From: AC-56 sp963798705 | GTDB taxonomy: Bacteria > Actinomycetota > Thermoleophilia > Solirubrobacterales > 70-9 | Direction: 5' to 3' | Assembly: GCA_963798705.1 (NCBI GenBank) | Contig: CAWCTW010000005.1 | Coordinates: 806,001 to 870,000, forward strand | DNA length: 64,000 bases | Shown here: positions 30,533-39,795 of the stretch, one piece after another | Layout: each line of letters opens with the position of its first letter | How positions within the stretch are numbered: position 1 is the stretch's first letter | Position numbers and translations under genes: made by a program | Notes under the pieces: model-generated | Told to the model about the DNA's origin: nothing | The model's input: the letters and a program-made list of their open reading frames with translations, nothing else | Databases searched by the model: none

Positions 30533-32731
30533 GTGCTGGCACTGACCCGGAAGGCGGCCGGGGCAATCGGCGCGCGCCGGCGCGTGCGAGCCATCGCGCG
30601 CCGCATCGGCGCCGTAGACCCCATCAAGCGGGCTGATCGCGCCCCAGCGCGGTCGGCCTCGGATCGGCGACCGCCGACGCGGGATCGCCCGGGAGCGATG
30701 ACCGATTCGGGCTTCCGGCTCGACATCCAGGGAGTTCGCGGATTCGCGCTCGTCCTCGTCCTCGCCGCGCACGCCGAGATCCCGTTCCTCCACGGGGGCT
30801 TCGTCGGTCTGGACGTCTTCTACGTCCTGTCGGGCTTCCTGATCACCGGGCTCATCCTCGAGGACGTGCGCCGGACGGGCACCGTGTCGATCCTGCGGTT
30901 CTACGCCCGCCGCGCGAGGAGGCTGCTGCCGCTCGCGGCGACGGTCCTCGCCACGGTCCTCGTGGGCTCGCTCGTGCTCTTCGGCGCCGTTCGAAGCTAT
31001 GACGCGGCGGGTGACGTGATCGCGGCGGCGCTCTACTACGTCAACTGGCATTTCATCGCGCAGTCGGTCGACTACTTCCAGTTCAACGACCCGGGGGTCA
31101 GCCCCGTCCAGCACTACTGGTCGCTCTCGGTCGAGGAGCAGTTCTACCTCGCCTGGCCGCTGCTCATCCTGGGCTTCCTGTGGGTCGCCCAGCGGGCTCG
31201 GCTGGCCCCGCGGGCCCTGCTCTGGGTCGTGGTCCTGCCGATCGGGCTCGCGTCGCTCGCCTACAGCGTCTGGTACAGCCCGATCGACCCCCAGGCCGCC
31301 TACTTCTCGAGCCTCACGCGGGTCTGGGAGATCGCGCTCGGCTGCGGCCTGGCGCTGGTCCTGCCGAAAGTGCTCCGGCTCCCGGTGCTCGCCTCGGCGA
31401 CCCTCACGGCGGGCGGTCTCGCGGTCTTGATCTGGACGTCCATCGCGTTTCATCCGGGCCTGCCATACCCGGGATGGCTCGCTCTCTTGCCCACCCTCGC
31501 CACTGCCGCGATCATCGTCGCCGGAACCGCGACCGCCGCGTCCCTTCCCATCCGAGCGCTCTCCACGCGTCCGCTCCAGTACCTCGGACGGATCTCCTAC
31601 GCCTGGTACCTGTGGCATTGGCCCGCCCTGGCATTCGCGGCGGCCATCTTCGGCACGCTGACGACGATGCAGAAGGTCGCCGTCACCGCCGTCGCCTGGA
31701 TTCCCACGACCCTCAGCCATCACCTGATCGAGGAGCGCTTTCGGCGGTCCAGGACTCTTGCTCGTCGCCCGCGGCGCGCGGTGGTCGTCGGCGCTGTGTG
31801 CACCGCTACGGCCGTCATCCTGGGCGTCTCGATCACGACGTTCGAGCCCACCCTGCCCACGGCCTCCGGAAGCGTGCTGGGCGCGCAGGCCGTCGAGCAC
31901 GGCCAGAAGCTCCAGCGACAGGCCAAGGAGGTGCGCCCCAGCCCTCGCGACGCCGAGGACGATCGGGGCGAGGCATTCGACGACGGGTGCCACCTCAAGG
32001 AGACCTCTCTGACCGAGTCCCCCGAGTCCAGGTGCGTGTTCGGGGACCCAGCGGCGGAGAACACGGTCGTCACGATCGGCGATTCCCACGGGCTGATGTA
32101 CGCGCCGCCCGTGATCGCCCTGGCCCGTCAACACGACTGGCGCGCCATCAACATGACGCGTGCCGGCTGCACGGTGGCCGAGGTCGAGTACCGGTCCGAG
32201 TGCGACGATTGGCGGGAGAACACCCTGAGCAGGATCGAGGAGCTCCGCCCCAGCCTGGTCATCATCAGCAACGGCACCGACGACGGCGACCGATACGCGG
32301 TCACCGCCGATGGTCGGCAACTCGACCGTGATCAGAGCGAGCCCTACCTCGAGCAGGGGTTTGCCAAGACCCTTCGCCGCATCAAGCGCACCGGCGCGAA
32401 GGTGGCGGTGATACGCGACATCCCGCACGCTCCCGACGACGTCCTCGACTGCGTGGCCGAGAACCCAAACGACCTCGAGCCCTGCGCATACCGGCCTCAC
32501 CGTTCCGCGGAGCGCGCCTACGACGCGCACGCCGCCCGGCGGGTCGCCGGCGTGACGCTGATCGATCCGCTGCCGCTCATCTGCCCCGATGGGCTTTGCC
32601 CGGCGGTGATCGGTGACGCGCTCGTCTATCGCAACGGCTACCACCTGAGCGCGACGTTCGCCGCGACCATGGCGCCGTGGCTCGAGCGAAAGCTGCCCGC
32701 GCTCCCCGCCGGCGGGGACCGCAATCCGTAG
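30533..32731 (+). CDS. OafA/YrhL-type acyltransferase with SGNH domain
   Basis: This 732-residue protein has a basic cytosolic lead (1-55), an acyltransferase-3 membrane domain of about ten helices (RLDIQGVRGFALVLVLAAH with the catalytic-type His, HYWSLSVEEQFYLAWP), and an extracellular SGNH domain from about residue 440. SGNH block I is GDSH (516-519). The final block reads NGYHLS (701-706); relatives usually have Asp in DxxHLS, so here the Asp is Asn701. Such proteins O-acetylate cell-surface glycans. A strong GC hairpin follows the stop. Confidence 0.85.
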   Translation: MLALTRKAAGAIGARRRVRAIARRIGAVDPIKRADRAPARSASDRRPPTRDRPGAMTDSGFRLDIQGVRGFALVLVLAAHAEIPFLHGGFVGLDVFYVLSGFLITGLILEDVRRTGTVSILRFYARRARRLLPLAATVLATVLVGSLVLFGAVRSYDAAGDVIAAALYYVNWHFIAQSVDYFQFNDPGVSPVQHYWSLSVEEQFYLAWPLLILGFLWVAQRARLAPRALLWVVVLPIGLASLAYSVWYSPIDPQAAYFSSLTRVWEIALGCGLALVLPKVLRLPVLASATLTAGGLAVLIWTSIAFHPGLPYPGWLALLPTLATAAIIVAGTATAASLPIRALSTRPLQYLGRISYAWYLWHWPALAFAAAIFGTLTTMQKVAVTAVAWIPTTLSHHLIEERFRRSRTLARRPRRAVVVGAVCTATAVILGVSITTFEPTLPTASGSVLGAQAVEHGQKLQRQAKEVRPSPRDAEDDRGEAFDDGCHLKETSLTESPESRCVFGDPAAENTVVTIGDSHGLMYAPPVIALARQHDWRAINMTRAGCTVAEVEYRSECDDWRENTLSRIEELRPSLVIISNGTDDGDRYAVTADGRQLDRDQSEPYLEQGFAKTLRRIKRTGAKVAVIRDIPHAPDDVLDCVAENPNDLEPCAYRPHRSAERAYDAHAARRVAGVTLIDPLPLICPDGLCPAVIGDALVYRNGYHLSATFAATMAPWLERKLPALPAGGDRNP

Positions 32732-32733
32732 AG

Positions 32734-32763
32734 CCCGGGCCCGGTCGCTCCGCGGGCCCGGCC
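32734..32763. terminator. GC-rich hairpin between convergent genes
   Basis: Two CGGGCCCG-type arms around GTCGCTC lie in the gap between two convergent stops. There is no T-tract, so intrinsic termination is uncertain, but the position suits a two-way terminator. Confidence 0.4.
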
Positions 32764-33575
32764 TACCCGGCCCGCTTCGTCAGGCGCGCCAGCATCCTGC
32801 GCTGAAGCCTGCGGTACGCCCGCAGGTCGGCGCGCGCGACGTCCCCGTGCACGAACGGCGCAGGCCCGGGCCGGAGGGCCGTGAAGCTCGCCCGGCTGGG
32901 GAGCGCACCCGCGAGCTCGCGGACCGGGGCAATCGGGACCAACCGATCCGAAGCGGCGCTGCCGAGCATGAGCTCGGTTCCCCTGAAGCGGCGCGGGTCC
33001 CGGCGCGCATAGCTCAGCGGGCTGAACCGGGCCAGACGGTCGCCGAACACGGCCCGCACCCGCCCCCGCATCCGCTCTCCGATTCGCGCGAGATCGGTCG
33101 GCCCCCCCTCGGAGATGACGCAGTCCGGCCGGGAACGTGTCGTCAGCATGAGCGCCAGATGCCCCCCGGCCGACCTGCCGTAGTCGCACAGCGGCCGCCG
33201 CTCGTGTCGCTGCGCCAGCAGATCCTGCCAGCGCCGCACATCTCGCAGGGAGCGGCGACCGGAGTGGTAGTCGACGTTCCACACCAGCCAACCCTGCCGA
33301 GCAAAGCTCCGGGCACGGGCGCGCAGCTCGAGCACTCTCGCCGGGTCGTCCCCGTGCCAGCCGCCACCGTGGATCAGGAGCATGCGCCCCTCGACGGGCG
33401 CTTCGTCGGGTGGCCTCACCACCTCGCGGTAGGGCGGGTCCGTCCACACGTCGGCGGCCGTGGACCTGGCCGCAGCACGGTCGTGCGGCGGCGCCATGAC
33501 GATCGCGACGACGAAACCGGCCATCACCGCGGTTCCCGCGATGCCGCGCACGATGTTCTTACCCCCGACCCTCAA
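32763..33575 (-). CDS. Membrane-anchored alpha/beta hydrolase (esterase/lipase-like)
   Basis: This 270-residue protein has an N-terminal hydrophobic anchor (GIAGTAVMAGFVVAIVMA). The hydrolase domain has the oxyanion motif LLIHGGGWH, the nucleophile elbow GRSAGGH, an Asp in ASDRLVP and a His in FVHGDV. It is of the hormone-sensitive-lipase/carboxylesterase type and faces outward. The substrate is unknown. Confidence 0.8.
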   Translation of the reverse strand: MRVGGKNIVRGIAGTAVMAGFVVAIVMAPPHDRAAARSTAADVWTDPPYREVVRPPDEAPVEGRMLLIHGGGWHGDDPARVLELRARARSFARQGWLVWNVDYHSGRRSLRDVRRWQDLLAQRHERRPLCDYGRSAGGHLALMLTTRSRPDCVISEGGPTDLARIGERMRGRVRAVFGDRLARFSPLSYARRDPRRFRGTELMLGSAASDRLVPIAPVRELAGALPSRASFTALRPGPAPFVHGDVARADLRAYRRLQRRMLARLTKRAG

Positions 33576-33624
33576 CGAACTTGACCCCCTGGCGCGGGCA
33601 ACTATAGCGGCCGCTCGGCCGTCC

Positions 33625-33915
33625 TCAATGGCGCTCCAGGGGCGCCATCGTCAGACCGGCGTCCTTCAGCAGCTCCCAGTAGAGCTCCGCGACCTCCTTG
33701 GCGCCGGTCCAGACGATCGCCTGGCCAGATTTGTGGATGCGGTCCGCGAACCGGTAGCCGCCGTCCAGCGTGACGCCGGGGATCACGTTCGCGAGCGTCC
33801 TCGCGACGTGGTCGAATGAGTTGTGGTCGTCATTGAGGACGATCACGTTCCAATCGCCTCCCAGCCCGGACCCAGGGCCGCCGGTGCGGGGACGCTCGAG
33901 CGTCTCCGTCGCCAT
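33625..33915 (-). CDS. clpS: ClpS adaptor for ClpAP/ClpCP protease
   Basis: This 96-residue ClpS fold has the hallmark NVIVLNDDHNSFDHVARTLANVI (residues near the NDD...D substrate pocket) and a helix-rich end. ClpS delivers N-degron proteins to the Clp protease. ATG 33915 was chosen; the frame runs further up through non-coding DNA. No clp gene lies next to it. Confidence 0.9.
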   Translation of the reverse strand: MATETLERPRTGGPGSGLGGDWNVIVLNDDHNSFDHVARTLANVIPGVTLDGGYRFADRIHKSGQAIVWTGAKEVAELYWELLKDAGLTMAPLERH

Positions 33916-33995
33916 GCCGTGAGGGTAAACGCTCGTCGGCGCGCCCGCGCTCGCCCGGCGGGCGTCGTGCTCCGCGCCCGAACCGGCTTCGCCGG

Positions 33996-34688
33996 TCAGG
34001 GCCTCGGGACCTGGACCTCGAGGTTGCCGAACGTGGCGGACGCCGGCTTGGAGCGCTTCTTCTTGTAGCCGAGGACGACCTCGAGCTTGCGCCCGTCGAC
34101 CTGCCCGGAGTGGCGGTCTCCCACCTTCGCGAGCTTCTTGCCGTTGACCCGGGCGACGACCTGGGACCCCACCGCCGACAGCTTCATCGAGTTGGGCTTG
34201 TTGGTGCCCTTGATCGCCTTGTTCCCGCCCTTCGCCATGACTCCGACCTTGTCCGCGTCGGTGCGTCGCATGAGCTTGAACTTGTGCTTGCTGGGATACA
34301 GCTGGAGCTCGTACCCGGAGTTCTTCGCGGATCGCACCGCGATGCCCACATACACGCGGTCGCGCACCTTCTTCGGCGTGTCCTTGAGGAGCTTCCCCTT
34401 CGCCTTGAACTTGTGGTCGGGGGAGTCGGAATCGCCTTCGACCGGCGGACGGTAGCCGCACACCGTCTTGCCCTCCTTCGCCGTGATGATCACGCTCTTG
34501 GCCTTCTTGCGCCAATCCTTGTTGCAGTGCTTGCCCTCGCCGTGGCGCAGCTCCCGCGCCTCGTGCTTGCTCGAGAAGTTGTTCGTGTAGACGGTGACGC
34601 CGGCGATCGCGGTGGCCGCCATGAACGTGACGCCGGCCGCGGCGAGCGCCAGCGCCGTGATTCGAGCTTTGGCCGTGCGGGATCCCAT
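33996..34688 (-). CDS. Secreted basic protein, probable beta-sandwich
   Basis: This 230-residue protein has a signal peptide (ITALALAAAGVTFMAATAIAG). The mature chain is Lys-rich and strand-rich (VYVGIAVRSAKNSGYELQLYP, MKLSAVGSQVVARVNGKKLAKVGD, ATFGNLEVQVPRP), a layout like concanavalin-type or 3-keto-disaccharide-hydrolase-like domains, but catalytic residues cannot be placed. Two cysteines may form a disulfide. ATG 34688 gives a clean signal peptide; a longer form from 34898 is judged spurious. Confidence 0.55.
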   Translation of the reverse strand: MGSRTAKARITALALAAAGVTFMAATAIAGVTVYTNNFSSKHEARELRHGEGKHCNKDWRKKAKSVIITAKEGKTVCGYRPPVEGDSDSPDHKFKAKGKLLKDTPKKVRDRVYVGIAVRSAKNSGYELQLYPSKHKFKLMRRTDADKVGVMAKGGNKAIKGTNKPNSMKLSAVGSQVVARVNGKKLAKVGDRHSGQVDGRKLEVVLGYKKKRSKPASATFGNLEVQVPRP

Positions 34689-34785
34689 CGGTTCGTGCAG
34701 GGTAGCCAGTCGCGGTTCGGCCGGTGGCCCGCGCGCACAGCACGCACCGCTCCGCCGGTCCGGTTCGTAAACCCGCCGGCGTCCC

Positions 34786-35625
34786 TCAGGTTGCGGTGCC
34801 CGGGGCCCGCTTCCGCCAGTAGCGCTCCAGCCCCAGCCACTGCTGCTCGGGCGGCGCGGCCTGTCGAAGGCGCAGCGCGACTTCCCCGTCGACCCCATCG
34901 TCGATCGCGGCGACGACCTCCTCCAGGAAGCGCTGCCGGTCGCCTTGCCGCGCCAGCGCCGCGCTCCACCGCAGGCGCTCGCGGAGGCGCTCGAGCTGCT
35001 CGGCGGGATCGTCCACCCGCCCGAAATGCGTTAGGCACAGCCGTCGCGGCCGCCACGCGGCGACGTCATCCAGCGAACGCTCCCACGCCTCGACGTCGAT
35101 GTCCGGCGGCGGTGTCGGCGCGAAGGTGAACTCATGCGGCGGGATCCGCACGCCGGCCACGTCGCCCACGTACGCATCCCCGGTCGCCTCGTGGAGATAG
35201 GCCACGTGGTGGCTCGCATGCCCGGGGGTGCGCACGACGCCGAAGCCCTCGACCGACTCACCCCCCCGGAGGACAACCAGGTTCTCCTCCGGGACCGGCA
35301 GAACCTCCCCCCAGAGCCGCCCCATCTCGTCGCCGTACAGGCGGCCCGCGCTCTCCAGGAGCTTCGAGGGATCGGCCAGATGCGGGGCGCCGTTCTCGTG
35401 GACGTACACCCGGAGGTCCGGGAATCGCCTCACGAGCGATCCCGAGGCGCCGGCGTGATCGAGATGGATGTGCGTGAGCAGCAGCCCGTGTGGCTCCGCC
35501 GTCAAGCCGGCGAGCAGCGCGTCGAGACAGGTCGAGGGCCCCGGATCCACGATCAGCCCGTCGAGCTCGTAGGCACCGATCACGCGATCGTTGCCGAGGT
35601 GCATGACGTCGATGAGAGCGCTCAT
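34786..35625 (-). CDS. Metallo-beta-lactamase-fold hydrolase
   Basis: This 279-residue protein has the MBL motif THIHLDHAG (HxHxDH), a second His in GHASHHVAYLHE, and Asp in DAYVGDVAGV. The last ~70 residues, with the terminal His (LTHFGR), are helical. It is a cytosolic di-metal hydrolase; substrate is not clear. The start overlaps the SRPBCC gene stop by four bases (35622-35625). Confidence 0.85.
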   Translation of the reverse strand: MSALIDVMHLGNDRVIGAYELDGLIVDPGPSTCLDALLAGLTAEPHGLLLTHIHLDHAGASGSLVRRFPDLRVYVHENGAPHLADPSKLLESAGRLYGDEMGRLWGEVLPVPEENLVVLRGGESVEGFGVVRTPGHASHHVAYLHEATGDAYVGDVAGVRIPPHEFTFAPTPPPDIDVEAWERSLDDVAAWRPRRLCLTHFGRVDDPAEQLERLRERLRWSAALARQGDRQRFLEEVVAAIDDGVDGEVALRLRQAAPPEQQWLGLERYWRKRAPGTAT

Positions 35626-36074
35626 CGACGCCCCCCCGAGGGGGCCGCGAGTGTCTCCTCGAGCCGCCGGTAGTAGCTCGCGAACTGGCGCCTCAAGACC
35701 AGGGCCAGGAGCGGTTCGGCGAGCCTCAGGGCGCCGCCCACGCGGCCCTCCGCGACGAGGTCGATCCGCGTCAGGCCGTCGACGGAGCTGAACCGGTGCC
35801 TGCCGTCGATCGGCAGCGGACCGGAGATGATCCGCAGGTCGAACCGCCGGTTCACGTCGTACTCCGCGACCTCAACGAGCGCTTCCACGGTGCGGCCGGA
35901 CGGCCCGCGGCGCACCTCGCGCAGACGTGTGCCCGCCCCCATCGGCCCGGCGGTCTCCTTGCTGACGGAAACCAGGTTGGGCTGCCAGTCGGCGAGCCTC
36001 GCGGGATCCGTGACGTAGGCGAACACCTCGTCGACGGCGCGGTGCACCTCGATTGCCAGCTCGACCCGAATCAA
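35622..36074 (-). CDS. SRPBCC-fold (polyketide cyclase/START-like) protein
   Basis: This 150-residue helix-grip protein has VELAIEVHRAVDEVFAYVTDPARLADWQPN, GTRLREVRR, a central sheet and a long C-terminal helix (LLALVLRRQFASYYRRLEETL). It probably binds a lipid or other hydrophobic ligand. The only suitable start is TTG at 36074, which begins strand 1. It is coupled to the MBL gene and divergent from ethylmalonyl-CoA mutase across 56 bp. Confidence 0.75.
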   Translation of the reverse strand: MIRVELAIEVHRAVDEVFAYVTDPARLADWQPNLVSVSKETAGPMGAGTRLREVRRGPSGRTVEALVEVAEYDVNRRFDLRIISGPLPIDGRHRFSSVDGLTRIDLVAEGRVGGALRLAEPLLALVLRRQFASYYRRLEETLAAPSGGRR

Positions 36075-36117
36075 AGGGGGCGGGGAGGGATCTGCCCGAT
36101 CATCTCCCTTCCGAACT

Positions 36118-36123
36118 TACAAT
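36118..36123 (+). promoter_or_regulatory. -10 box (TACAAT) of ethylmalonyl-CoA mutase
   Basis: TACAAT ends 7 nt before ATG 36131. An ATG overlapping the box at 36122 would lie inside the promoter, so 36131 is the likely start. Confidence 0.55.
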
Positions 36124-36130
36124 GCGCTCC

Positions 36131-38131
36131 ATGGCTGACCACCGCCTGTCCGAGCGTGACCGCCCGTGGGTGATGCGCACCTACGCCGGCCATTCGGACG
36201 CCCGGCGCTCCAACGAGCTCTACCGCCGCAACCTGGCCAAGGGGCAGACCGGCCTCTCGGTGGCCTTCGACCTCCCCACCCAGACGGGCTATGACCCCGA
36301 CCACGTCCTGGCGCGGGGCGAGGTGGGCAAGGTGGGGGTGTCGATCGCCCACAAGGGCGACATGCACGCGCTCTTCGACGGCATCCCGCTCGACGAGATG
36401 AACACGTCGATGACGATCAACGCGACCGCCGCGTGGCTCCTCGCCCTCTACGTGACCGTCGCCGAGGAGAACGGGGTCGAACGCTCCAAGCTCAAGGGCA
36501 CGACCCAGAACGACATCATCAAGGAGTACCTGTCGCGCGGCACCTACGCGTTTCCGCCCGAGCCCTCGATGCGCCTGATCGCCGACACGGTGGCGTTCAC
36601 CGTGAACGAGGTGCCGAGATGGAACCCGATCAACGTCTGCAGCTACCACCTGCAGGAGGCGGGCGCCACCCCGGTCCAGGAGATCGCGTACGCGCTCTCC
36701 ACCGCGATCGCCGTCCTCGACGAGACGAAGGCCCGCGGCCAGGTCGCGGAGGCGGACTTCCCGCGGGTGTTCGGTCGCATCTCCTTCTTCGTCAACGCCG
36801 GCGTCCGGTTCATCGAGGAGCACGCGAAGCTCCGTGCAATGGGTCAGCTGTGGGAGCGGATCGGCCGCGACCGCTACGGGGTCACGGATCCCAAGTACCT
36901 GCGCCTGCGCTACGGCGTGCAGGTGAACTCGCTCGGGCTCACGGAATCGCAGCCCGAGAACAACGTGCCGAGAATCGTGCTCGAGGCGCTCGCCGTCACC
37001 CTCGGGCGCAATGCCCGCGCCCGCGCAATCCAGCTGCCGGCCTGGAACGAGGCCCTTGGGCTTCCCCGCCCGTGGGACCAGCAGTGGAGCCTGCGCATCC
37101 AGCAGATCCTCGCGAACGAGACCGACCTCCTCGACTACCCAGACGTCTTCGAAGGCTCGCACGTGGTGGAGGCGCTCACCGACGAGCTCGCCGAGGACGC
37201 GCGCGAGGAGATGCGGGTCGTGGAGGAGCACGGCGGCGCCGTCGAGGCCGTTCCGTACATGAAGAACCGCCTCGTGGAGTCCCACCGGGAGCGCGTGGCG
37301 AAGATCGAGCAGGGCGAGATCAAGGTGATCGGCCAGAACAGCTTCACCGAGACCGAGGACTCCCCGCTGACCGCCGGCACGGACGGCGGCATCCTCACCC
37401 CCGACCCGGAGGTGGAGCGCGAGTGCCGGGAGGCGCTGGAGCGCTGGAAGGGTGAGCGCGACTCCGGAGCCGTCGACAGGGCGCTCGAGCGGCTGGCCGA
37501 GGTGGCGCGGGACGAGAGCGCGAACATCATGCCGGCGACGATCGAGGCCGCCAAGGCGGGGGCCACCACCGGCGAGTGGGCCGGCGTCCTGCGTGACGTC
37601 TTCGGTGACTACCGGGCGCCGACGGGCGTTGGCGCGGCCCCCGAATCCGGCGAAGCGGAGCTGCTGGCAGTCGCGCGGGAGCGAGTCTCGGAGCTCAGCG
37701 AGTCGCTCGGGCACCGGCCGCGCATCCTGGTGGGCAAGCCGGGGCTCGACGGGCACTCCAATGGCGCCGAGCAGATCGCGGTGCGCGCAAGGGATGTCGG
37801 GATGGAGGTCATCTACCAGGGAATCCGGCTCACGCCCGAGCAGATCGCGGCCTCCGCCCGCGACGAGGACGTCGACGTGATCGGCCTCTCGATCCTCTCG
37901 GGCTCCCACCTCCAGCTCGTCCCCGAGACCGTTCGCCTGCTGCGCGAGGAGGGCGTCGACGCGCCCGTCGTCGTGGGCGGAATCATTCCGCTCGCTGACG
38001 CCAAGGCGCTTGAGGAGACCGGAGTCGCGCGCGTCTACACGCCCAAGGACTTCGATTTGAACCGGATCATGGGCGAGATCGCCGACCTGCTTGCCGAAAG
38101 GGCCGCTACGGCTCCCGCGCCAGCGGCCTAG
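36131..38131 (+). CDS. ecm: Ethylmalonyl-CoA mutase (B12-dependent)
   Basis: This 666-residue mutase has the substrate barrel and B12 domain in one chain. Blocks typical of Ecm/MeaA are RTYAGHSDARRSNELYRRN, LSVAFDLPTQTGYDPDH, LARGEVGKVGVSIAHKGDM and GTTQNDIIKEYLSRGTYAFPP. The B12 domain has DxHxxG (D540, H542, G545) and GLSILSGSH. The TIEAAKAGATTGEWAG block agrees with Ecm more than with methylmalonyl-CoA mutase. It converts ethylmalonyl-CoA to methylsuccinyl-CoA after Ccr. The length fits Ecm. The gene is 10 nt before the next. Confidence 0.85.
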   Translation: MADHRLSERDRPWVMRTYAGHSDARRSNELYRRNLAKGQTGLSVAFDLPTQTGYDPDHVLARGEVGKVGVSIAHKGDMHALFDGIPLDEMNTSMTINATAAWLLALYVTVAEENGVERSKLKGTTQNDIIKEYLSRGTYAFPPEPSMRLIADTVAFTVNEVPRWNPINVCSYHLQEAGATPVQEIAYALSTAIAVLDETKARGQVAEADFPRVFGRISFFVNAGVRFIEEHAKLRAMGQLWERIGRDRYGVTDPKYLRLRYGVQVNSLGLTESQPENNVPRIVLEALAVTLGRNARARAIQLPAWNEALGLPRPWDQQWSLRIQQILANETDLLDYPDVFEGSHVVEALTDELAEDAREEMRVVEEHGGAVEAVPYMKNRLVESHRERVAKIEQGEIKVIGQNSFTETEDSPLTAGTDGGILTPDPEVERECREALERWKGERDSGAVDRALERLAEVARDESANIMPATIEAAKAGATTGEWAGVLRDVFGDYRAPTGVGAAPESGEAELLAVARERVSELSESLGHRPRILVGKPGLDGHSNGAEQIAVRARDVGMEVIYQGIRLTPEQIAASARDEDVDVIGLSILSGSHLQLVPETVRLLREEGVDAPVVVGGIIPLADAKALEETGVARVYTPKDFDLNRIMGEIADLLAERAATAPAPAA

Positions 38132-38141
38132 CCCAGGGACC

Positions 38142-39473
38142 GTGGCAAGGACGCCCAGCACCCACTACGCGCTCAGCGGCGACGCCCACATCGCCTACCA
38201 GGTCTTCGGCGAGGGAGAGGTCGACCTCGTGTTCGTCCCGGGATTCGTCTCGAACATCGAGCACTACTGGGAGATGCCGCGAACCCCGGAGGTGCTGGAG
38301 CGCCTGGGCTCGTTTGCGCGCGTCGTGCTGTTCGACAAGCGCGGCACCGGTCTCTCGGATCCGGTCCCCGACGCGCCGCCGCTCGAGCAGCGCATGGACG
38401 ACATGCAGGCCGTGATGGACGCCGCCGGCCTCGAGCGGGCGGCGCTCTTCGGGATCTCTGAGGGTGGGCCTGCGAGCGTTCTGTTCGCGGCCACTTATCC
38501 GGAGCGAACCAACGCCCTCGTCCTCTATGGCGCGACGCCTCGCTTTCGCACCGACTCCGACATCTCCTGGGGGGCGACCGACGAGCAGGTCGAGTCCGCG
38601 CTCCGGCAGGCATCGGGGCACTGGGGTGAGGGGGCCATGCTGGCTGCGTTCGCGCCGAGCGCCGCGGGGGACCCGGCGATGCGGGAGATCTGGGGCCGGT
38701 TTCAGCGAGCCGGCGCAAGCCCGGCGATGGGGCGCGCGGTGCTGGCTGCGCTCTACGAGATCGACGTCCGCGAAATCCTGCCCAGCATCCGCGTCCCGAC
38801 GCTGATCCTCCACCGCACGGGTGATCTGATCGCGCCAGTCCAGGGCGCGCGCCTGATGGCTGAGAAGATCCCCAATGCTCGCTACGTCGAGTTCGAGGGC
38901 GACGACCACGTCCCGTTCACGGGCGACTTCGGCCCCATTCTCGACGAGATGGAGGAGTTCTTGACGGGGACCCGGCAGCCGCGGCAGCTCGACCGCGTGC
39001 TGGCGACCGTCATGTTCACCGACATCGTGGACTCGACGCACCGCGCCGCCGAGGCCGGCGACCGCCGCTGGCGAGACCTCCTCGAGCGTCACGACGAGCT
39101 CACCCGCCGTCAGCTCGAGCGATTTCGCGGGAGTGAGATCAAGACGCTCGGCGACGGGTTCCTGGCCACGTTCGACGGCCCCGCGCGCGGGATCGAGTGC
39201 GCGGCCGCGATCCGCGACGGCGTGCGGCCGCTGGGCTTGGAGGTCCGTGCCGGTCTCCACACGGGCGAGTGCGAGCTCGCCGGTGACGACGTCCGCGGCA
39301 TGGCGGTGAACATCGGCGCGCGCATCGGCGGGCTGGCACAGCCGAATGAGGTGCTCGTCTCCGGAACGGTGAAGGACCTCGTCGTCGGCGCCGACCTCGA
39401 GTTCGCCGATCGCGGCGAGCACGAGCTCAAGGGCGTACCCGGCTCGTGGCGGCTCTACGCGGCCACGGCGTGA
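38142..39473 (+). CDS. Alpha/beta hydrolase fused to class III nucleotidyl cyclase
   Basis: This 443-residue protein's residues 1-285 are an alpha/beta hydrolase (DLVFVPGF, DKRGTGLSDP, GISEGGP as nucleophile elbow, and GDDHVPF with His). Residues 300-443 form a class III adenylate/guanylate cyclase domain: VMFTDIVDST (first metal Asp), LGDGFLATF (second), GLHTGECE and VNIGARIGGLAQP (transition-state Asn/Arg). It could make cAMP in response to a hydrolase-bound ligand. Such fusions are common in actinobacteria. It lies 10 nt after ecm, so it is probably co-transcribed. Confidence 0.85.
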   Translation: MARTPSTHYALSGDAHIAYQVFGEGEVDLVFVPGFVSNIEHYWEMPRTPEVLERLGSFARVVLFDKRGTGLSDPVPDAPPLEQRMDDMQAVMDAAGLERAALFGISEGGPASVLFAATYPERTNALVLYGATPRFRTDSDISWGATDEQVESALRQASGHWGEGAMLAAFAPSAAGDPAMREIWGRFQRAGASPAMGRAVLAALYEIDVREILPSIRVPTLILHRTGDLIAPVQGARLMAEKIPNARYVEFEGDDHVPFTGDFGPILDEMEEFLTGTRQPRQLDRVLATVMFTDIVDSTHRAAEAGDRRWRDLLERHDELTRRQLERFRGSEIKTLGDGFLATFDGPARGIECAAAIRDGVRPLGLEVRAGLHTGECELAGDDVRGMAVNIGARIGGLAQPNEVLVSGTVKDLVVGADLEFADRGEHELKGVPGSWRLYAATA

Positions 39474-39501
39474 GCGTAACCGGGCCGAGGCACGTTGTGC
39501 T

Positions 39502-39757
39502 CTCGGCTACTGGCTCACACGGGAGGCCGCGGTCGCGGGGTCATGAGGCGCGCGGTTCGCCAGCTCAGCAAGTGGGTGTTCCAATCCATACCGATGGAGC
39601 GGATCGAGATCATGATCCGGCCCGAGTACGGCCGATCTCGGGCCCTGGCGGAGCAAGCGGGCTATCGGTTCGAGGGCGTCTCCGCTCCTTCGTCGAGATC
39701 ACGGGCCGGCGCCGCGACATCGCGATGTGCTCGCTCCTGCGCCGCGAGTTGCAGTGA
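39502..39757 (+). pseudogene. Remnant of RimJ/RimL-type acetyltransferase with two frameshifts
   Basis: Three frames carry consecutive pieces of one GNAT: LGYWLTRE (39502-39525), GRGVMRRAVRQLS through QAGYRFEGV (about 39530-39680) and LRSFVEITGRRRDIAM to the stop at 39757. Together they equal the last 85 or so residues of a RimJ/RimL-type enzyme; the first half is absent. No single frame can make the product. It lies in the 322-bp gap between the cyclase and the zinc-ribbon gene. Confidence 0.75.
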
Positions 39758-39781
39758 GGGAGAATGCGATCGCGGGCTAGC

Positions 39782-39787
39782 TAGGCT
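39782..39787 (+). promoter_or_regulatory. -10 box (TAGGCT) of zinc-ribbon protein gene
   Basis: TAGGCT ends 8 nt before the ATG at 39796. Confidence 0.45.
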
Positions 39788-39795
39788 GAAGGCGT

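Noticed and set aside
33996..34898. Longer form of the secreted basic protein starting at 34898
   Set aside because: The extra 70 residues would bury a clean signal peptide and overlap the gap before the MBL gene.
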